From NCBI GenBank assembly GCA_000499405.2, contig HG738137.1, positions 1,984,001 through 2,048,000 of the forward strand: a stretch of 64,000 nucleotides of DNA, read 5' to 3'. The DNA is from Onchocerca volvulus. Lineage: Eukaryota; Nematoda; Chromadorea; Rhabditida; Onchocercidae. The first letter of the stretch is position 1. Each line of letters opens with the position of its first letter. The notes below the pieces were generated by a model. That model saw only the letters and a program-made list of their open reading frames with translations, searched no databases and had not been told where the DNA came from. This document shows positions 37,397 through 49,787 of the stretch, piece by piece. A program made the position numbers and the translations under genes.

Positions 37397-38033
37397 AAAT
37401 ACTATTTCAAAGATCAATAAAGATATTGTAAAGAAGATTCAGATGAAAGTCTGAAGCAAACTGTAATGAATTTATACATTTCAGATTACTATTTGCCACT
37501 TTTTTTCTCCTTTGAGAAAAAAACTCAAAAAATTCCACGCTGTAAATATCGATATGTATCTCGGGTTGATTTAAGTAAACAATTCGCTTAATTACTTAAT
37601 CACTGTTTAATTAATTATCTGAGGGAGCCTTTGGTTGTTAGTTTAATTTACAAGAAATAATCTTGTTTAAGTATTATCCTCAATCTCATAGTGTTGCGGG
37701 GAAAGACTATAGTTTTATAGGCTTGAAGGCCCTGTGAATTCTGATGATTTGTCCATAATATATAATTCAAAAAAAAAAAAAAAAAAAATTCCTTCAATAA
37801 TAATAAAAAGAAAAAAAAAACTTTATGGAAGGATAGTTCAACAAATAATCCATGAATTTTCTGCAACCACGGGGTATTACAAATATGCAAATTTCCTTAC
37901 ACTTTTTTTTTCTGCTTCAAACTAATTGTTGCAATTCGATGGAAATATTTTGCATGAAATTTAGCAATATTTGATAAGATTAATCTTTCGTAATATTTGA
38001 AGATTTCGAAGAAATTAATAATTGAAGAAATTT

Positions 38034-38087
38034 AATTGAAGAATATTTAACATTTTACTTAATTGAAGAATATTTAACATTTTACTT
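38034..38087 (+). repeat. 27-bp tandem duplication
   Basis: AATTGAAGAATATTTAACAT with the following TTTACTT occurs at 38034 and again at 38061 without a mismatch. Confidence 0.8.
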
Positions 38088-38694
38088 AAAAATTACATGA
38101 ATAATTGGATGAGAAGGTTGATAAGCAATCGGATATTCAAAATCTCATTGATATCACAACATTTGAACAAAATTTTTTGCACAAAAAAAGTCGACACAAA
38201 TTATGACCGAAAAAAAAAAAATTAAAATGAAAATCAGATATCAGCACAATACTTATCAAATCAATCAATCTATTTGTTCCACTGTTCATTCTACCTCACC
38301 TCTAAAGACGTTTAAGTGAAAAAGTTCACTATTAATCATGTTTAACAAATGATACTGTGTCATATTTACTTTGCATTGACCGTATCTTATAGAGAATCTC
38401 ACCATTATTAGTGGATCAGAAAATTTATCAATACAGATAGGTAATCTTTCTAATGAAATCAATGAAATGCTCCAATGTCTTCTCGCAAATTCATATTCAA
38501 CGAAACAAATCGCTACAAACTTATCCAGAGATACTTAATCTTTCCTTTTTGAATTATAATCTTTCAGAAAAGCAATCCTGCAGGTTTCTCGCTTTTATAA
38601 CCTGTTGAAATATACAAATTTGGTAGCTCGAAAATTTTTCAAATTTTATTCATCAACCTAACAACAAAAATTTTTATCTCCACAGCAAATTTAG

Positions 38695-38952
38695 GTGTTA
38701 CCAGCGAAACAATGCAACATAGTAAACACAGTGCAACATACAGAAATCTTGAATAAACTGCTCAGAATCAATAACAAATTATCAGAAGAACTGGCTTCAA
38801 CAATCAACAATCCCGAAAGACTACAATTTTTGAGAGAAAAAGAATTTTATGCAAAAAATTTCTTCGAATGCCAACTTCAGGTCAGAAAGAAGGAAAACAG
38901 AAATGCGATAAATGGAATTTTAATGGCTAAGTACGCAAAATCGAGAAAATAA
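38695..38952 (+). CDS. Orphan last exon of a plus-strand gene (coiled-coil-like)
   Basis: The open block follows the acceptor AAATTTAG at 38694 and reads VLPAKQCNIVNTVQHTEILN, KLLRINNKLSEELASTINNP, ERLQFLREKEFYAKNFFECQ, then a basic end (MAKYAKSRK-stop). It has no ATG of its own before the helical part, so it should be the 3' exon of a gene whose earlier exons I could not identify in 36.5-38.7 kb. The composition (L, E, K, R, N, Q) suggests helices or a coiled coil. Not recognised. Confidence 0.5.
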   Translation: MLPAKQCNIVNTVQHTEILNKLLRINNKLSEELASTINNPERLQFLREKEFYAKNFFECQLQVRKKENRNAINGILMAKYAKSRK

Positions 38953-39258
38953 AAAAAATGACTTCATAATTAATTGCTAAAAATCAGAAACTGTGTAATA
39001 AAATTTAGCTAGCTGGTGATCGACACATTTTCGCTCATTTTCATTATCAGTCCTAACAAATAATAAATAATGTGATTTTTACTGAGAAAATCAAATCATC
39101 TATTTTGTTCATCAATTGATATATATATATTTCTTCCTTTCAGAAAAACTTATGGGAAAAATAATCATGTCAATGAGGCCAGTTAAGAAAGCTTCTGAAG
39201 GCTAAAATTTGTTCTGCTGCCTTGAAAACATTGCTGAAATCATGTTTACATCACAAAT

Positions 39259-39390
39259 ATATATAAATAGAAATATAAACGTTTGTTCAAGATCTTAAAT
39301 CTCCAAAAATTCTTCACCGATTGCTTTGAAATTTTGATAAAACGTTGCATTCGAGTACGCGCATAATATTATATACTAGCTGCAGGGACA
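39259..39390 (+). repeat. Dispersed repeat copy C
   Basis: Contains TATATAAATAGAAATATAAA, CGTTTGTT, ATTCTTCACCGATTGCTTTG, AAATTTTGATAAAACGTTGC and ATTCGAGTACGCGCATAAT, then CTAGCTGCAGGG. Same order and strand as copies at 11.7 and 57.7 kb. It lies just downstream of the DBR1 stop (DBR1 being on the other strand). Confidence 0.75.
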
Positions 39391-39504
39391 ACAACATGGC
39401 CGGATACAACTATAAAAGATAAAAGGAAAATCTGCTAGGTATTTATTTCTCTTCATAATCATTGATAAAATTAAATGGATGTTCGCCAGATTAATCACAA
39501 TTTG

Positions 39505-42500
39505 TCAGAGCCGGTCTTGAAATTGTAGCGATTCAGGCGCTGGATTTCGATCAATAACAAAATCGGTTTTATCGTCAAAATCCTTAAAAAAATTTTTCTA
39601 ACATAAGCAAAGAAGTAGAAAATTTCAATTAATTTGAAAGAAAATTTTTTAAAATATCTTAAATGATATAATATAAATCCCAACGATAAGCTATTTAGTA
39701 AGACTATATATATATATTGCAAAGAAATTCCGAATCCGAATTTTATTCATAAAAATTTGAAATTTCGCAAAGAGATAGATCCTCTGATTGTTTTCGAAAT
39801 AAACAAAGAAAAATGGAGCTTAACTTTCGAGAACACTAGTACAGAACTTTTCTTCTTTTTGATTCTAACTTCAAGAAAAAATTTTGATACAACATAAAAC
39901 CTTCGCAAGTAAAAATTTTGATACAACATAAAACCTAATGATCTCATTTTCAAAACTTTTCGTATATTTTCATGATTTTACATAATTTTCACAGTTAACT
40001 TTAACGATTATATTTTATGTGCTATTATAAATAAAGATGAAGCAGCCGGAAATTAAAAATGAATGTTAATAGTTGGAATAATCTAAGATTAGAGGCTGAA
40101 TGCTATATCGTACAAGATGAATTGGATCAAAAGCATTAAAGGAGATTTTACCATTTCAGAGACGAATTTCAAATCCTTTAAGATTAAACATTTCAAAATT
40201 GATTATGTGATATCAAGTAGTCAGTCCAATAAGCTAGGATATTTTATTTAAGCCAGGACTTCATATAATAAACAAAGACGTCGATTAGATAATAAATTTT
40301 GAAACTATCACCTTTTTGCTTTCAAGCGTTCTGTTTTTCAAAACAACATCATCCGAATCATTATTCTTGTTAACGTAATATGGGATACCAAGTCCATCCA
40401 TCGAAAGCGAACAAAGCATTTCATTTAAATCTCTGATTCCAAGTTTTGCACAGAATTCTGCTGATTGAGGATTTCTTAAAACAAGGAGTTTTATCGATTG
40501 CTTTATAATTCCTACAGAAATTTCTCCAAAAATGGAGAAATTCTGAAGTCATCTTTCCATAAAATAGACAACATATTTTGAAAGAAGCAAAAAATTCAAA
40601 CTAAATAAGTAAGATAATAGAGGCTGGAAATGTGGGAAGAAAACAATTTCCCTTATTATAGAAAACGAGAAATTTCAATTTCGTCTCAATTAAAATCCGT
40701 ATAGCCAACAAATGCGTCTCTTTCAAAATTCCGATTGGAGAACTTAATTTACTTTGAACTAAACTCCAACTGATTTTCTAAAAAGCAATATCTTAATTTT
40801 CTTTTCACGGGAAAAATACGATTAATAACAAGATATTTCAATGAATTCGTTTACCTGTAATACAGTTCTTGAGAATTAATGTTCGTTTCATTTGCTCTAT
40901 GTGGCCCCGCTGTCATCTTAAAATTCATTGGAATTGTAAAATCCCCACCATATATTTCTTCCACTTTTGCTAATTCTTCTTCTGTTGGTCTAAAGTCCCA
41001 ACGCTCATTGTGTGTATGTTGTGACGGCATATAAGTTTTCTAAAAAATAAAAAAAAAAAAAAAACCATGTCTTAAATTCAAAATTCTGTTTGAAGTATAA
41101 AAATAGCAACCTGGAATGTCATTTAATTAGCATTTTATCATTGAAAATTTATATACAAAGCCTTATTAACAGCACATCCCACAACTTTCTTTTGTTTCTG
41201 GATCTGCTACGAGAAACCCCTTTCTTAAAATCAGAATAAAAAAAATCAAAAAAGCGAAAATATTGATATTTTTTTTATAACCAAAACAAGGACATTTATA
41301 AGACAAAGGAAAGAATAAAAAGAACTTAAAAAAAAAAAGAACAATCATTTCTGAAAAAATTTTTCAATTTTCAAATTTACTTACGCTGTTTTGATGAGAG
41401 ACAAAAAAAAAAAAAAGAAAAAACAGATACTTACACTTTTGTCTGTTGATGTAAGAGTGTCTGTCGCTCTCAGAATTGCCAACCATGTCGGATCATATGA
41501 TAGATTTAGCGAAGCATTTTCATCAACATCAAATTCTAAAGCCTGAAATTGTTGAATAGAAACACGTATTTAAGAATGAAACACTTTAAAAGCTAAAAAA
41601 ATCGAAATCTGGAGACAAAAAGATTGCAAAAAATACAAATTCGGAATGACTGCAATCCTCGAAAAACAATATCCTTTAATATTCACAAAAATAAAATACT
41701 GCGTTTGTTACTGGTTCGCATATAATGGGAGCACTATTTTACGAGAGTCGAAATTTTTTTTGTTTAATATTAATAAAGATGTCGAAAAGTTTTTTCGGTC
41801 TAAAACAAATGATATAAAAAAAGCCATCCTAACACTCATTTAGTACATATATTCAATTTATGCCATAATAACCTGCAGAAAATGCCTTCGTGGGAGTGGT
41901 TTATCCAGTGATAGGAATCTGGTTGGCTGAAAATCATTTTCAGGATCACTTTTATTCGAATGAGGTACCAAAGCTGCAAAAAAACAGTGCATATGTGCTG
42001 CCAACCAGTAACGCGGTTTCAATACCTGCAAATAGAACACAAAAATTTTCAAGCTGTTTTCCTTGCTTTTTTTCAGTTTAAAATCTAAAATGCCAACAGT
42101 TTGAAGAACTTCGTAGTACTCCGACATCATCAAGAATTATCAAGATCTATATTCAGAACCTAGCTACGAGTGAAAATCACTTCATGGCTGCGATAACAAA
42201 TTGTATTTATAATAAATTTCTCATAAATGATGAATCTGCAGTTACTGTTGCAAGATTAATAATTTATATCTCATTGATCTTGCGACAGTAACCGCAGATT
42301 CATCACTCTATTAATAGAATAAAAAAAAAAAAGGTGTAATCTGGAATAATATTAGACTATTCTATATAATTCAAAAGCAAACTGCAATTGATAAATGAAA
42401 TGTACGCTCCAAAGGAAGGCAAAGGATTTGGCAAACTTCAAACCCTTCGTGGCAAGGGAGCAACGATTTTTTTGCCTTCGCACAATTCCAAATACGTCAT

Positions 42501-45161
42501 TATGAGCGCACGGAAAACCCGATTGAAGGTCACTACGAGGAACCGAACCAAACACCCATTGCTCAGTACAGTGATTCAAACCACTACACCTTCCATATCA
42601 GAACAGAAATTTGGGAATCTAAGAATCTTTCTGTACTGAATTGCGAATCAAGAAATCATCTGAATTCTACATGTTTATCATCTGGTTGCAGCATTTCCCA
42701 TCCATTACACTATTTCAGACATCGAAATTTGTGTAGCATTAAGCTTCCACCTACATGTAATAGTGTCATAGAAGCAGGGTTTCCAAGCGCATTCTTTTTC
42801 AAATCTTCTTCAAAATATGGTTTCAATTTCAATAACTGTTTTACATCACCGTAATCTGTGATACCTGCTGGCCAATCATGTGTTACCATTATATCGATTG
42901 GTGATTCTGAAGCAAACGAAATAGTCTAAATCCTTAACTGAAGGATGCGTACAACCTACTAGCAGAGAAAAAAGTAGTCCAGAAAATGGTGATGTGTGTG
43001 GCAAAAACCAAGTCAAAACTACGAACAATTTAGTTCAGCTAGTCCCAAATTAGTGCAGCTTTAAATAGCACAGTAATATCAAGAGGGTGAGCTTAGCATG
43101 AATGCAACCTAGTAACATCAATAGTACGACACACTAAAGCTTACATAAATTTGATGATTATGATGAAATCTTCAACAAAAGAGGAATTAAGAGACCGAGA
43201 ATGCATAAAATCTTAACAGTCGAAGTCTTATTTGTTAAAAATATCATAATCCTGATATTTTCAAAGGAAAATCAATACAGAAAACTAATATACCATTTGG
43301 ATTCCTCGGCTTCAATTGTTTTAGACGAAATATATCGACGGAACGCACATGATAAGCAGAAACAACTGCACCATAATCGATAAATGGCGGACGTTCCCAA
43401 TGACCTTGAATGAAATAAAAATTTGTATAGATTTCAACTGAATGGAATTATCATTAGATCAGAATTTAAAACTTGATGCAATATGTCACTACTAAAATAT
43501 ATTAATGAAAAATCAAAGTTAATTCTGGAATTCGTAGCAAGAAATATCAATATATTACATAAAAAAGTTACCAGAGAAACAAGCATGCAAATTGTTTACC
43601 CATATTATAATCATTTTTATTATAGATGCCTGAAAGACCAGCTATTCGAAGCCCTGCAAATTTTACAACAGATGCATGCCCTAAATAAAAAATTTTCGGT
43701 GCGACCCATCCACCATAAGGCAATTCTTGCAGATAACCCGATGCTTCATGATTTCCTCCGACAAAAATTGTCAATACTGGTGCCTCCTAAAACAAAAAAT
43801 GAGCAAAACGAATTCAGATCTCTTCAGAAAAATTATTAGAACTATTTTTTGATGCAGCGTGTCTTACTTTATTGCACATCTTTTGAAATAAGATAACGCG
43901 CATAAAATAGCATATACGTATAATAGAAACCCTGAATGTAGATTGTAAAACATTCTATTTAAAATTATATATGATTCGTCAACAGAATTCTAAACACTTT
44001 GTCCCTCTAAAAAGAAGTAATAGTTCATGTTAAGTTGCCCAATACTGCCTTTTTTTACCATTATAATAAATTCGGAAAAGTTGAATCTTACTGATTCGCC
44101 GGAATAATAGCGATGAAAGCTTTGTAGACGCCGATATTTTTCAGGCACATGCATATGCTTTAAGTCACCATAATTTCGAATTGCCTGCAAAAAATAAATC
44201 ATTCTTTGAAAAATGAGATATTCTTTGCTTCTAAATGGAGTAATAGCAGAAGAAACTTCTCCAAAGAAATCAGAAAACTAAGATAATATGTCACCTGTCA
44301 TGCCAATAGCCGCCAATCACCTATATAACTATTTCTAAAGTTACAAAAATGATGAATTTAAAGAAATATGGTTAGCTTCCTGAATAGATAAAAAGTAGCC
44401 GCATATCAAAAACATTGCATTTTTAACTTAAAAAATTCAGCATTCCAGTAAAGCTTATATATATCTTCACATATTTCTGATATCACACTAATATATGAGC
44501 CATTCCAAAAAAAAAAGCTCTACTTTGATTGATAACAATATCCAGCATTATCAATGCATAAAGACAACGCAGAAAAATAGAGAGGGTAATTCTTCTACAA
44601 TAAATAGGACAGCACACCTCATAGTCCCCACAGCTGATGAGCAAATCGAATTTATAACCTTCCCGTCGTTCGATCTCTGCCATTGTTGCATAAATTTTAT
44701 CCATTTCACCATGTGAACATCCAGCTACCGCTGTAATATTAAATTCGTTGAAAGTTCGCATAACACTGACATGTGACATTGGAAGAACTTAGGTCTATAA
44801 AAGTAGGCCCCTGTTAACTGACTGCCCACTTTTTTCTTACCAAACAAAAGAGTAACTTATTTTTTATAGAACAAGTAATCTAGCTTTCCTGTACTTGAAT
44901 TTCATTCAAAACCTGTTATAGTAGTAAGCTTTTCCATAATATGAAGTTCTAAAGCAAGAACTTCTATGATTAATTTCCTTTTATCTGATTTTCTTCTGTA
45001 ATACAATACTAACCTATATGAACTTTACGACTTAGCTTTTGTCGTTTAGCAGTTTCAGCAACAGTTAAATCCGAATTTGTTGATGTGGACGGCTGTTCCT
45101 GAGATAACGCTGCGATGTCGTTCTGTTCTGACTTATATTCATTTTTTGTGCAATCAGCCAT
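39505..45161 (-). CDS. DBR1: Lariat debranching enzyme DBR1
   Basis: Eleven exons: 45161-45014, 44730-44618, 44184-44092, 43786-43600, 43404-43294, 42906-42755, 42025-41873, about 41542-41434, 41039-40855, 40474-40312, 39582-39505; about 496 residues. DBR1 cuts the 2'-5' bond of intron lariats in the nucleus. Metallophosphoesterase motifs are in order: [12 protein letters not shown] (Cys54, His56), CGDYE (Asp85), GGNHEAS (Asn130, His131), THDWP (His227) and AAHMH (His279, His281), with [12 protein letters not shown] after the NHE motif as in the family. The C-terminal domain has [22 protein letters not shown] and [13 protein letters not shown], and ends with a short acidic exon ([14 protein letters not shown]). 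An N-terminal extension of about 46 residues rich in S, T, E and K precedes the catalytic domain, coded by exon 1. AATAAA on the minus strand near 39442 may be the poly(A) signal. Confidence 0.95.
39881..39938 (+). repeat. 34-bp period duplication in a DBR1 intron
   Basis: ATTTTGATACAACATAAAAC followed by CT occurs at 39881 and again at 39915, with AAAA before each. It is in the last intron of DBR1. Confidence 0.7.
42226..42298. repeat. Near-perfect long inverted repeat in a DBR1 intron
   Basis: The left arm GATGAATCTGCAGTTACTG plus TTGCAAGAT pairs with the right arm ATCTTGCGACAGTAACCGC plus AGATTCATC, about 28 bases with two mismatches, around a 20-base loop. It lies in the intron between DBR1 exons 6 and 7. 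It could fold into a stable RNA hairpin or be a small inverted-repeat mobile element remnant. Confidence 0.85.
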
Positions 45162-45959
45162 AACCAATTAACAATAAAAGAATCTAAATTATAAACAAAT
45201 ATATAAATTAAGATTTATATGCAAATATATGCAATACCGTATAATATCTTTCATCTTAAAAACAGAAGAGAATTTTTTTTTAACAGCGATGATTCAAATA
45301 AAAATCAACAAGATGGAAAAAAACTCTCTTGGAATTCCACTAAACATTCCAGATGTTAATTAATCCGGAATTCAACAAAGAGTAAATCCAAGGCAGTTTA
45401 GTGGAATAAGTGACTTCTTCTCCAAAGTAGAAATGAATTATCTTCAATAAAAATCACGAAAATGAGACTACCTAAAATATCGGGTCAGCCGAGAAATTAC
45501 CAACTATTAATAGAGCATAATAAAAGATTTGCTAATCGAAATTAAATTAAGACATTATTCTACCAGCTTTTTCTGGTGGATAAAATAAGGGACTGAAACA
45601 TATGGACAGAATACGTCCTCAATGATAAGCCGAACTACCCTCCGCCTTAATTGACCTTAGCTGATAAGGTTACATTAAAACCCATTTATTATTGCAAAAC
45701 AAAAAGACGGGCTAATAACTAACAAAGTGATAATTGGTGAGATTATAATTCACAAAGCCCCACTATGCAAATAGTTTATCCTAAGGAAACTTGTTCTGGA
45801 ACGATTGGCCGTTTGGTCCAATTAAAAAAATTCAATTACTGGTTTGATTGTGCATGCGACCAGATTACTTGTCCAATTCATTTACGCAGATTACTCATTT
45901 GCATAAGTGCTTCTTGATCCTTCCGTAAAAAATGTCACGAAGCCGTTACCATCTAATAT

Positions 45960-45996
45960 CCTGGGATAAAATCCCATTGAAGATTTTATTCCAGGA
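45960..45996. repeat. Inverted repeat (hairpin)
   Basis: CCTGGGATAAAATC and GATTTTATTCCAGG pair with one mismatch around an 8-base loop. A further partial copy (CCTGAAATAAAATCTTCAG) follows at about 46018. Confidence 0.75.
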
Positions 45997-46133
45997 CATC
46001 TAATATCCTACCTAATATCCTGAAATAAAATCTTCAGTCATTTTTCATGTCTCTCAGATTAATTTGTGCATGATTCCAACGCAATTAATAAGATCATTTG
46101 TAGATGAAGGAGATGTGGGATGGAATGTATTCC

Positions 46134-46164
46134 TCTAGCGTTTTATGCATAGAAAAACGCTAGA
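46134..46164. repeat. Inverted repeat (hairpin)
   Basis: CTAGCGTTTT and AAAACGCTAG pair perfectly around a short loop (ATGCATAGA). Confidence 0.75.
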
Positions 46165-47088
46165 TTGATGCAATTTAGAAAAATTTGTTTACGACAAGAA
46201 AAACAATTTATGGATTAAAGTTTAGCAGAAGATTATTCGTTACTTAAGTAACAGATAATTATCCTTGAACTTACATAAAATATTAGAATTCCATTCTGTT
46301 CTTCGAAGGATTGTAAATATGAAAAACTGTAAACAGTTTCCATCTAATAATTACAACAATAAAAGTTGCTGCTAGTGTGCTAGCACTTTACTGCATTAGA
46401 CTAATTTACGGGCCACGTTAATTTACGAGTCAAGTTCATAAACTGTGTGAATTCTTCACATAAATCGTTTCATAATAGTCAATAGTCAAGTTGTGATTTC
46501 ACATAAGAACTATCTATAATAATTCCAACAATTAAATAAAATCTGGAAATTATTATAACTTTTATCAAATAGTTTACACCAATATTCGGCGAAGAAGACA
46601 TTTTTTTATTCCCACTGATTTATGTTTATTTAACATAAAAAAGCCATAGAAAATGATTCCGCGCACCATTACAATATTTGACAACCAACATTATAATTTC
46701 ACATACACGACATATCTAAAATCTGAATATTAACTATTTGAGAAAACAAATAATATAGCTTAGTCGAAAACATTAGGCTTCTTACTTCATAAAACTGCGA
46801 TATTTACAATTCTTTCCAACATTGTTTATAATTACCATGAAATGTGATGAAAAAAATTTTTTGGTAAAAAGTTGAACTACAGCTTATGCCTTTTCATCCT
46901 ACTTCCTTCTCACTCCTTTTCTATCTCTTTAAGGAACATAAGAGAGATGTTGTTGATGTCTACAGAAAAAAAAAAAAAAAAATACAGATCGACATTACAA
47001 GAAAATTCAAAGCATAAATGAAATCTGTGAATAAAAAATAACTGCAGCGAAACAAGTTGTCTCAACGATTCCGGATAACTTCTTTCTT

Positions 47089-48586
47089 TTAGTATTTGTA
47101 TGATGGACCTAAAAAACAAATAATCATCCAATAATTTAATACTGTGCGAAAAAATATATTGCAAATCTTGGATATAAATATAGTGGATAGAAAGGGCAAA
47201 AGTTCTATATTTTAGATGACATTTATATTATGTAGAATGAAAGTAAGGTCATTTGACTAAAGATTTTTTTAAGGTTTAGTAAAGTGATATGGATAATAAG
47301 CATATCCATGATTGCGTTACTGACTTAGATATTTTGAATATGTACTCGATGAATGTCAAATATTGAAGTAAGTATTTCAAATGACCCAACAATACATCAT
47401 TTTTCGTTGAGAGTAAAAGATTAAATAATCAAAAAACAATTAATACTGAAAATTTCGCTATGAGCCACAAAACTTACCCTGGCATATGAATATTTTCGGC
47501 GAGCGGAAATTATCGCAGTCAGCAGACATCCACTCTCCTGCGTGAGAAGAATAAACACAATTTTTGTCACTTGTTATATCCGGTTGTCCTGCACGCCAAA
47601 AGAAGAAATATGCCCGAGACCCATAGGTACTGCTATCCCAGTACCAATTTCTCTTTCCTACAGAAATATATTTTCAACTTCAATTCAGAATTGTTGAAAA
47701 ATGAGTCCCACCAGTGATAATTTCGTTAGTTAATATTTTAGCAATGAAATCTTGTCTGTATTCTGTATAATATAAAAATAATAATAGTAATCAAATGGAA
47801 GGGGGAAAACACGGATTAAAAAGCAAAACAAAAAGATTCATAGTATTTCCATTTAATTCTGCAGCAAATATGATTTTTTGCAGTAAATTTGATAAATTCC
47901 TTAACTACGTGTAATTTCCTTATCATACCACAGCAAGAAGTTAAAGTTCATTTTATATTTGAATGATAGAAATTCCTGAGCATTGAAGGGCTCTTTTGCT
48001 TCAGCAATGAATGGTAAAGCATCCAGTCAAAACTAAAAAAGTAATGTAATGAAACCCTACCGTCAAATTTTATAGAACCCTAACTGATTCTATGGTAAGA
48101 AGAAAATTATACCTTTTTTCAGACCAAGCCAGAATGATTTTCCTCCAGCAAGACCTGTAAATTAATTTTTATTCAATATTACATTTCTTTTAAAAATCAA
48201 ATTATTTATATACATGTAAGTGTAATCAAAAGACTAAAAATCGAAGCAGAAAAAGAATGAAAAATCCAGATGAACATGAGATTTCATAAATTTGCAACAA
48301 AAGTGTTCAATCAATTATAAAACTTTAATAATGCTTAGATTATAATTCATTTCAAATATATTAACAAATAACTAAGCATTTTGATTTTGCATTCCCCTTC
48401 TGGTTTTTAAATAGATTTTCAAATATCTTTAAATTGTAAACTTTATCAAAGAAGTAATAATAAATAGTATCCACTCTTACCGTAAGCTGTTTGCGCCTCC
48501 TCCATGTTTCTAATTTTGATTATTTCAGCATCTAATAAATTGCAAATTGTTCTAATTGCGAAACGTGGCATGAAGTTGGTAAATCC
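47089..48586 (-). CDS. C-type lectin domain with QPD motif (3' part of the lectin locus or a separate gene)
   Basis: Four exons in phase: 48586-48481, 48154-48113, 47657-47478 and 47108-47089. They encode a C-type lectin domain: RFAIRTICNLLDAEIIKI then NMEEAQTAYG (alpha-helical first half), GKSFWLGLKKGKRNWYWDSS, FFWRAGQPDITSDKNCVYSS, GEWMSADCDNFRSPKIFICQ, ending GPSYKY. Family cysteines are visible (TIC, NCV, ADC, FIC). QPD at the EPN/QPD position is known to favour galactose-type ligands, but the partner WND motif is replaced by WMSAD, so calcium-dependent sugar binding is uncertain. The first exon enters at phase 0 after CAG with no start codon, so upstream exons are missing. It may be joined to the 49.8-56.0 kb exons as one two-lectin protein, but the linking exon was not found. 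Confidence 0.75.
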
Positions 48587-49787
48587 CTGAAAAACAATTC
48601 AATAACCGCTTATATTAACATAGCTGCAATTTTTTTCTATTTGTTTGCAAAATCCTGCATTGTAACCAAAAGTAAATATCTTCCGTTACAGTTTACAAAT
48701 GTGATGAAAGGCCTTAATATTTTCCCGAATCTTTTCATACCGCGTTTGTCAGAATTCTATTTCCTATAATGACGCTTGATCGGGCACCATATCAGAATGT
48801 TTAGGAACTTTTGACGAAATAAATAATAACTAAGAAACTAGTTATTATAATCCCCAAATTGATGATATAATGAGTTCGAAGCTGGACTAAATAAATGAAA
48901 AAAAAAAAAAAAAACCGCGATATAACAATTGTCATGACGATAGACAAATGACGTTTGACACTTCTGCCCTGAAACAAATGGCTAGATAAGGAAATAACTA
49001 GATAACAGCAGATATTTTGCAGAACAAATAAACCAGCAAAAATGAAAAATATTTCATTAAACAATAGAATTAATGAATCCTTCGATAGCATCGAGTTAAA
49101 AGCTGGGTTTTTACAGAAAGAATATGGTTCATAAGCTTTTAACTTTAGTGTTATGTCCACGCAAATCACACGGGCTTAAGCGACAATTATATTTGACTCG
49201 CAATTCTATCGCATAAATCGAAAGTTTTTGACTAAAGTAAACAATTCGAGATATTGTTCATTGAATTCTTTATACTACCAATAATTATTGTATCCGATGA
49301 AAAAAGCATTTTATTTAGTGAAAAAATGACCCCGATATGCGGTGGCGTTGTTCGGCATGGATGATCGATGCACTTCTTCTGAAATGAGGGACGGAAACAG
49401 TAATTGAGAGTACATAGAAAATTACAGGGAGATAATCATTAGCATCACACTTCTATTCGATGCAACAGATCCCGAGAAACATGTTTAATGCACCGTGTCT
49501 TTTATACATATGGGACATGACCGAATATTAATTTCTCGAGAGACATTTTAATTTCAAATAGTTTTACTTCATCCGCAGAATGTTTTTCAATAATTTAAAT
49601 AATTTGAATTAACTATAAAATTTTCAACTTGTTAAAAATATCGGCAATATGTCTCAGTTCAGCTGGTGCCATTCCAGCACCACAAAAAAATATTCAAATT
49701 GAACATTGTACGGCAAAATATAACTCAGTGATTGTTATCATTATTGTAATGTCTTATATTCTAATTTATGAAAAAAAAAAAGCTTAC

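Larger units (their letters stand above)
45162..47088. other. Intergenic region between DBR1 and the lectin locus, with hairpins
   Basis: No gene seen. On the minus strand AATTTAG lies about 20 bases before the DBR1 ATG and may be its trans-splice site. Two strong inverted repeats near 45960 and 46134 are listed separately. The DBR1 promoter should be within this stretch. Confidence 0.5.

Noticed and set aside
44483..44779. DBR1 start at ATG 44779
   Set aside because: An acceptor (ATATTACAG) splits this frame just before CGGTAGCTGG, and exon 1 at 45161-45014 joins there in phase to give [13 protein letters not shown], as in the family. The ATG at 44779 would be intronic.
48801..49169. 122-codon minus-strand frame, considered as the missing link exon of the lectin locus
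   Set aside because: It is hydrophobic, includes a translated poly-A tract and has no lectin cysteines or usable splice sites in the right phase.
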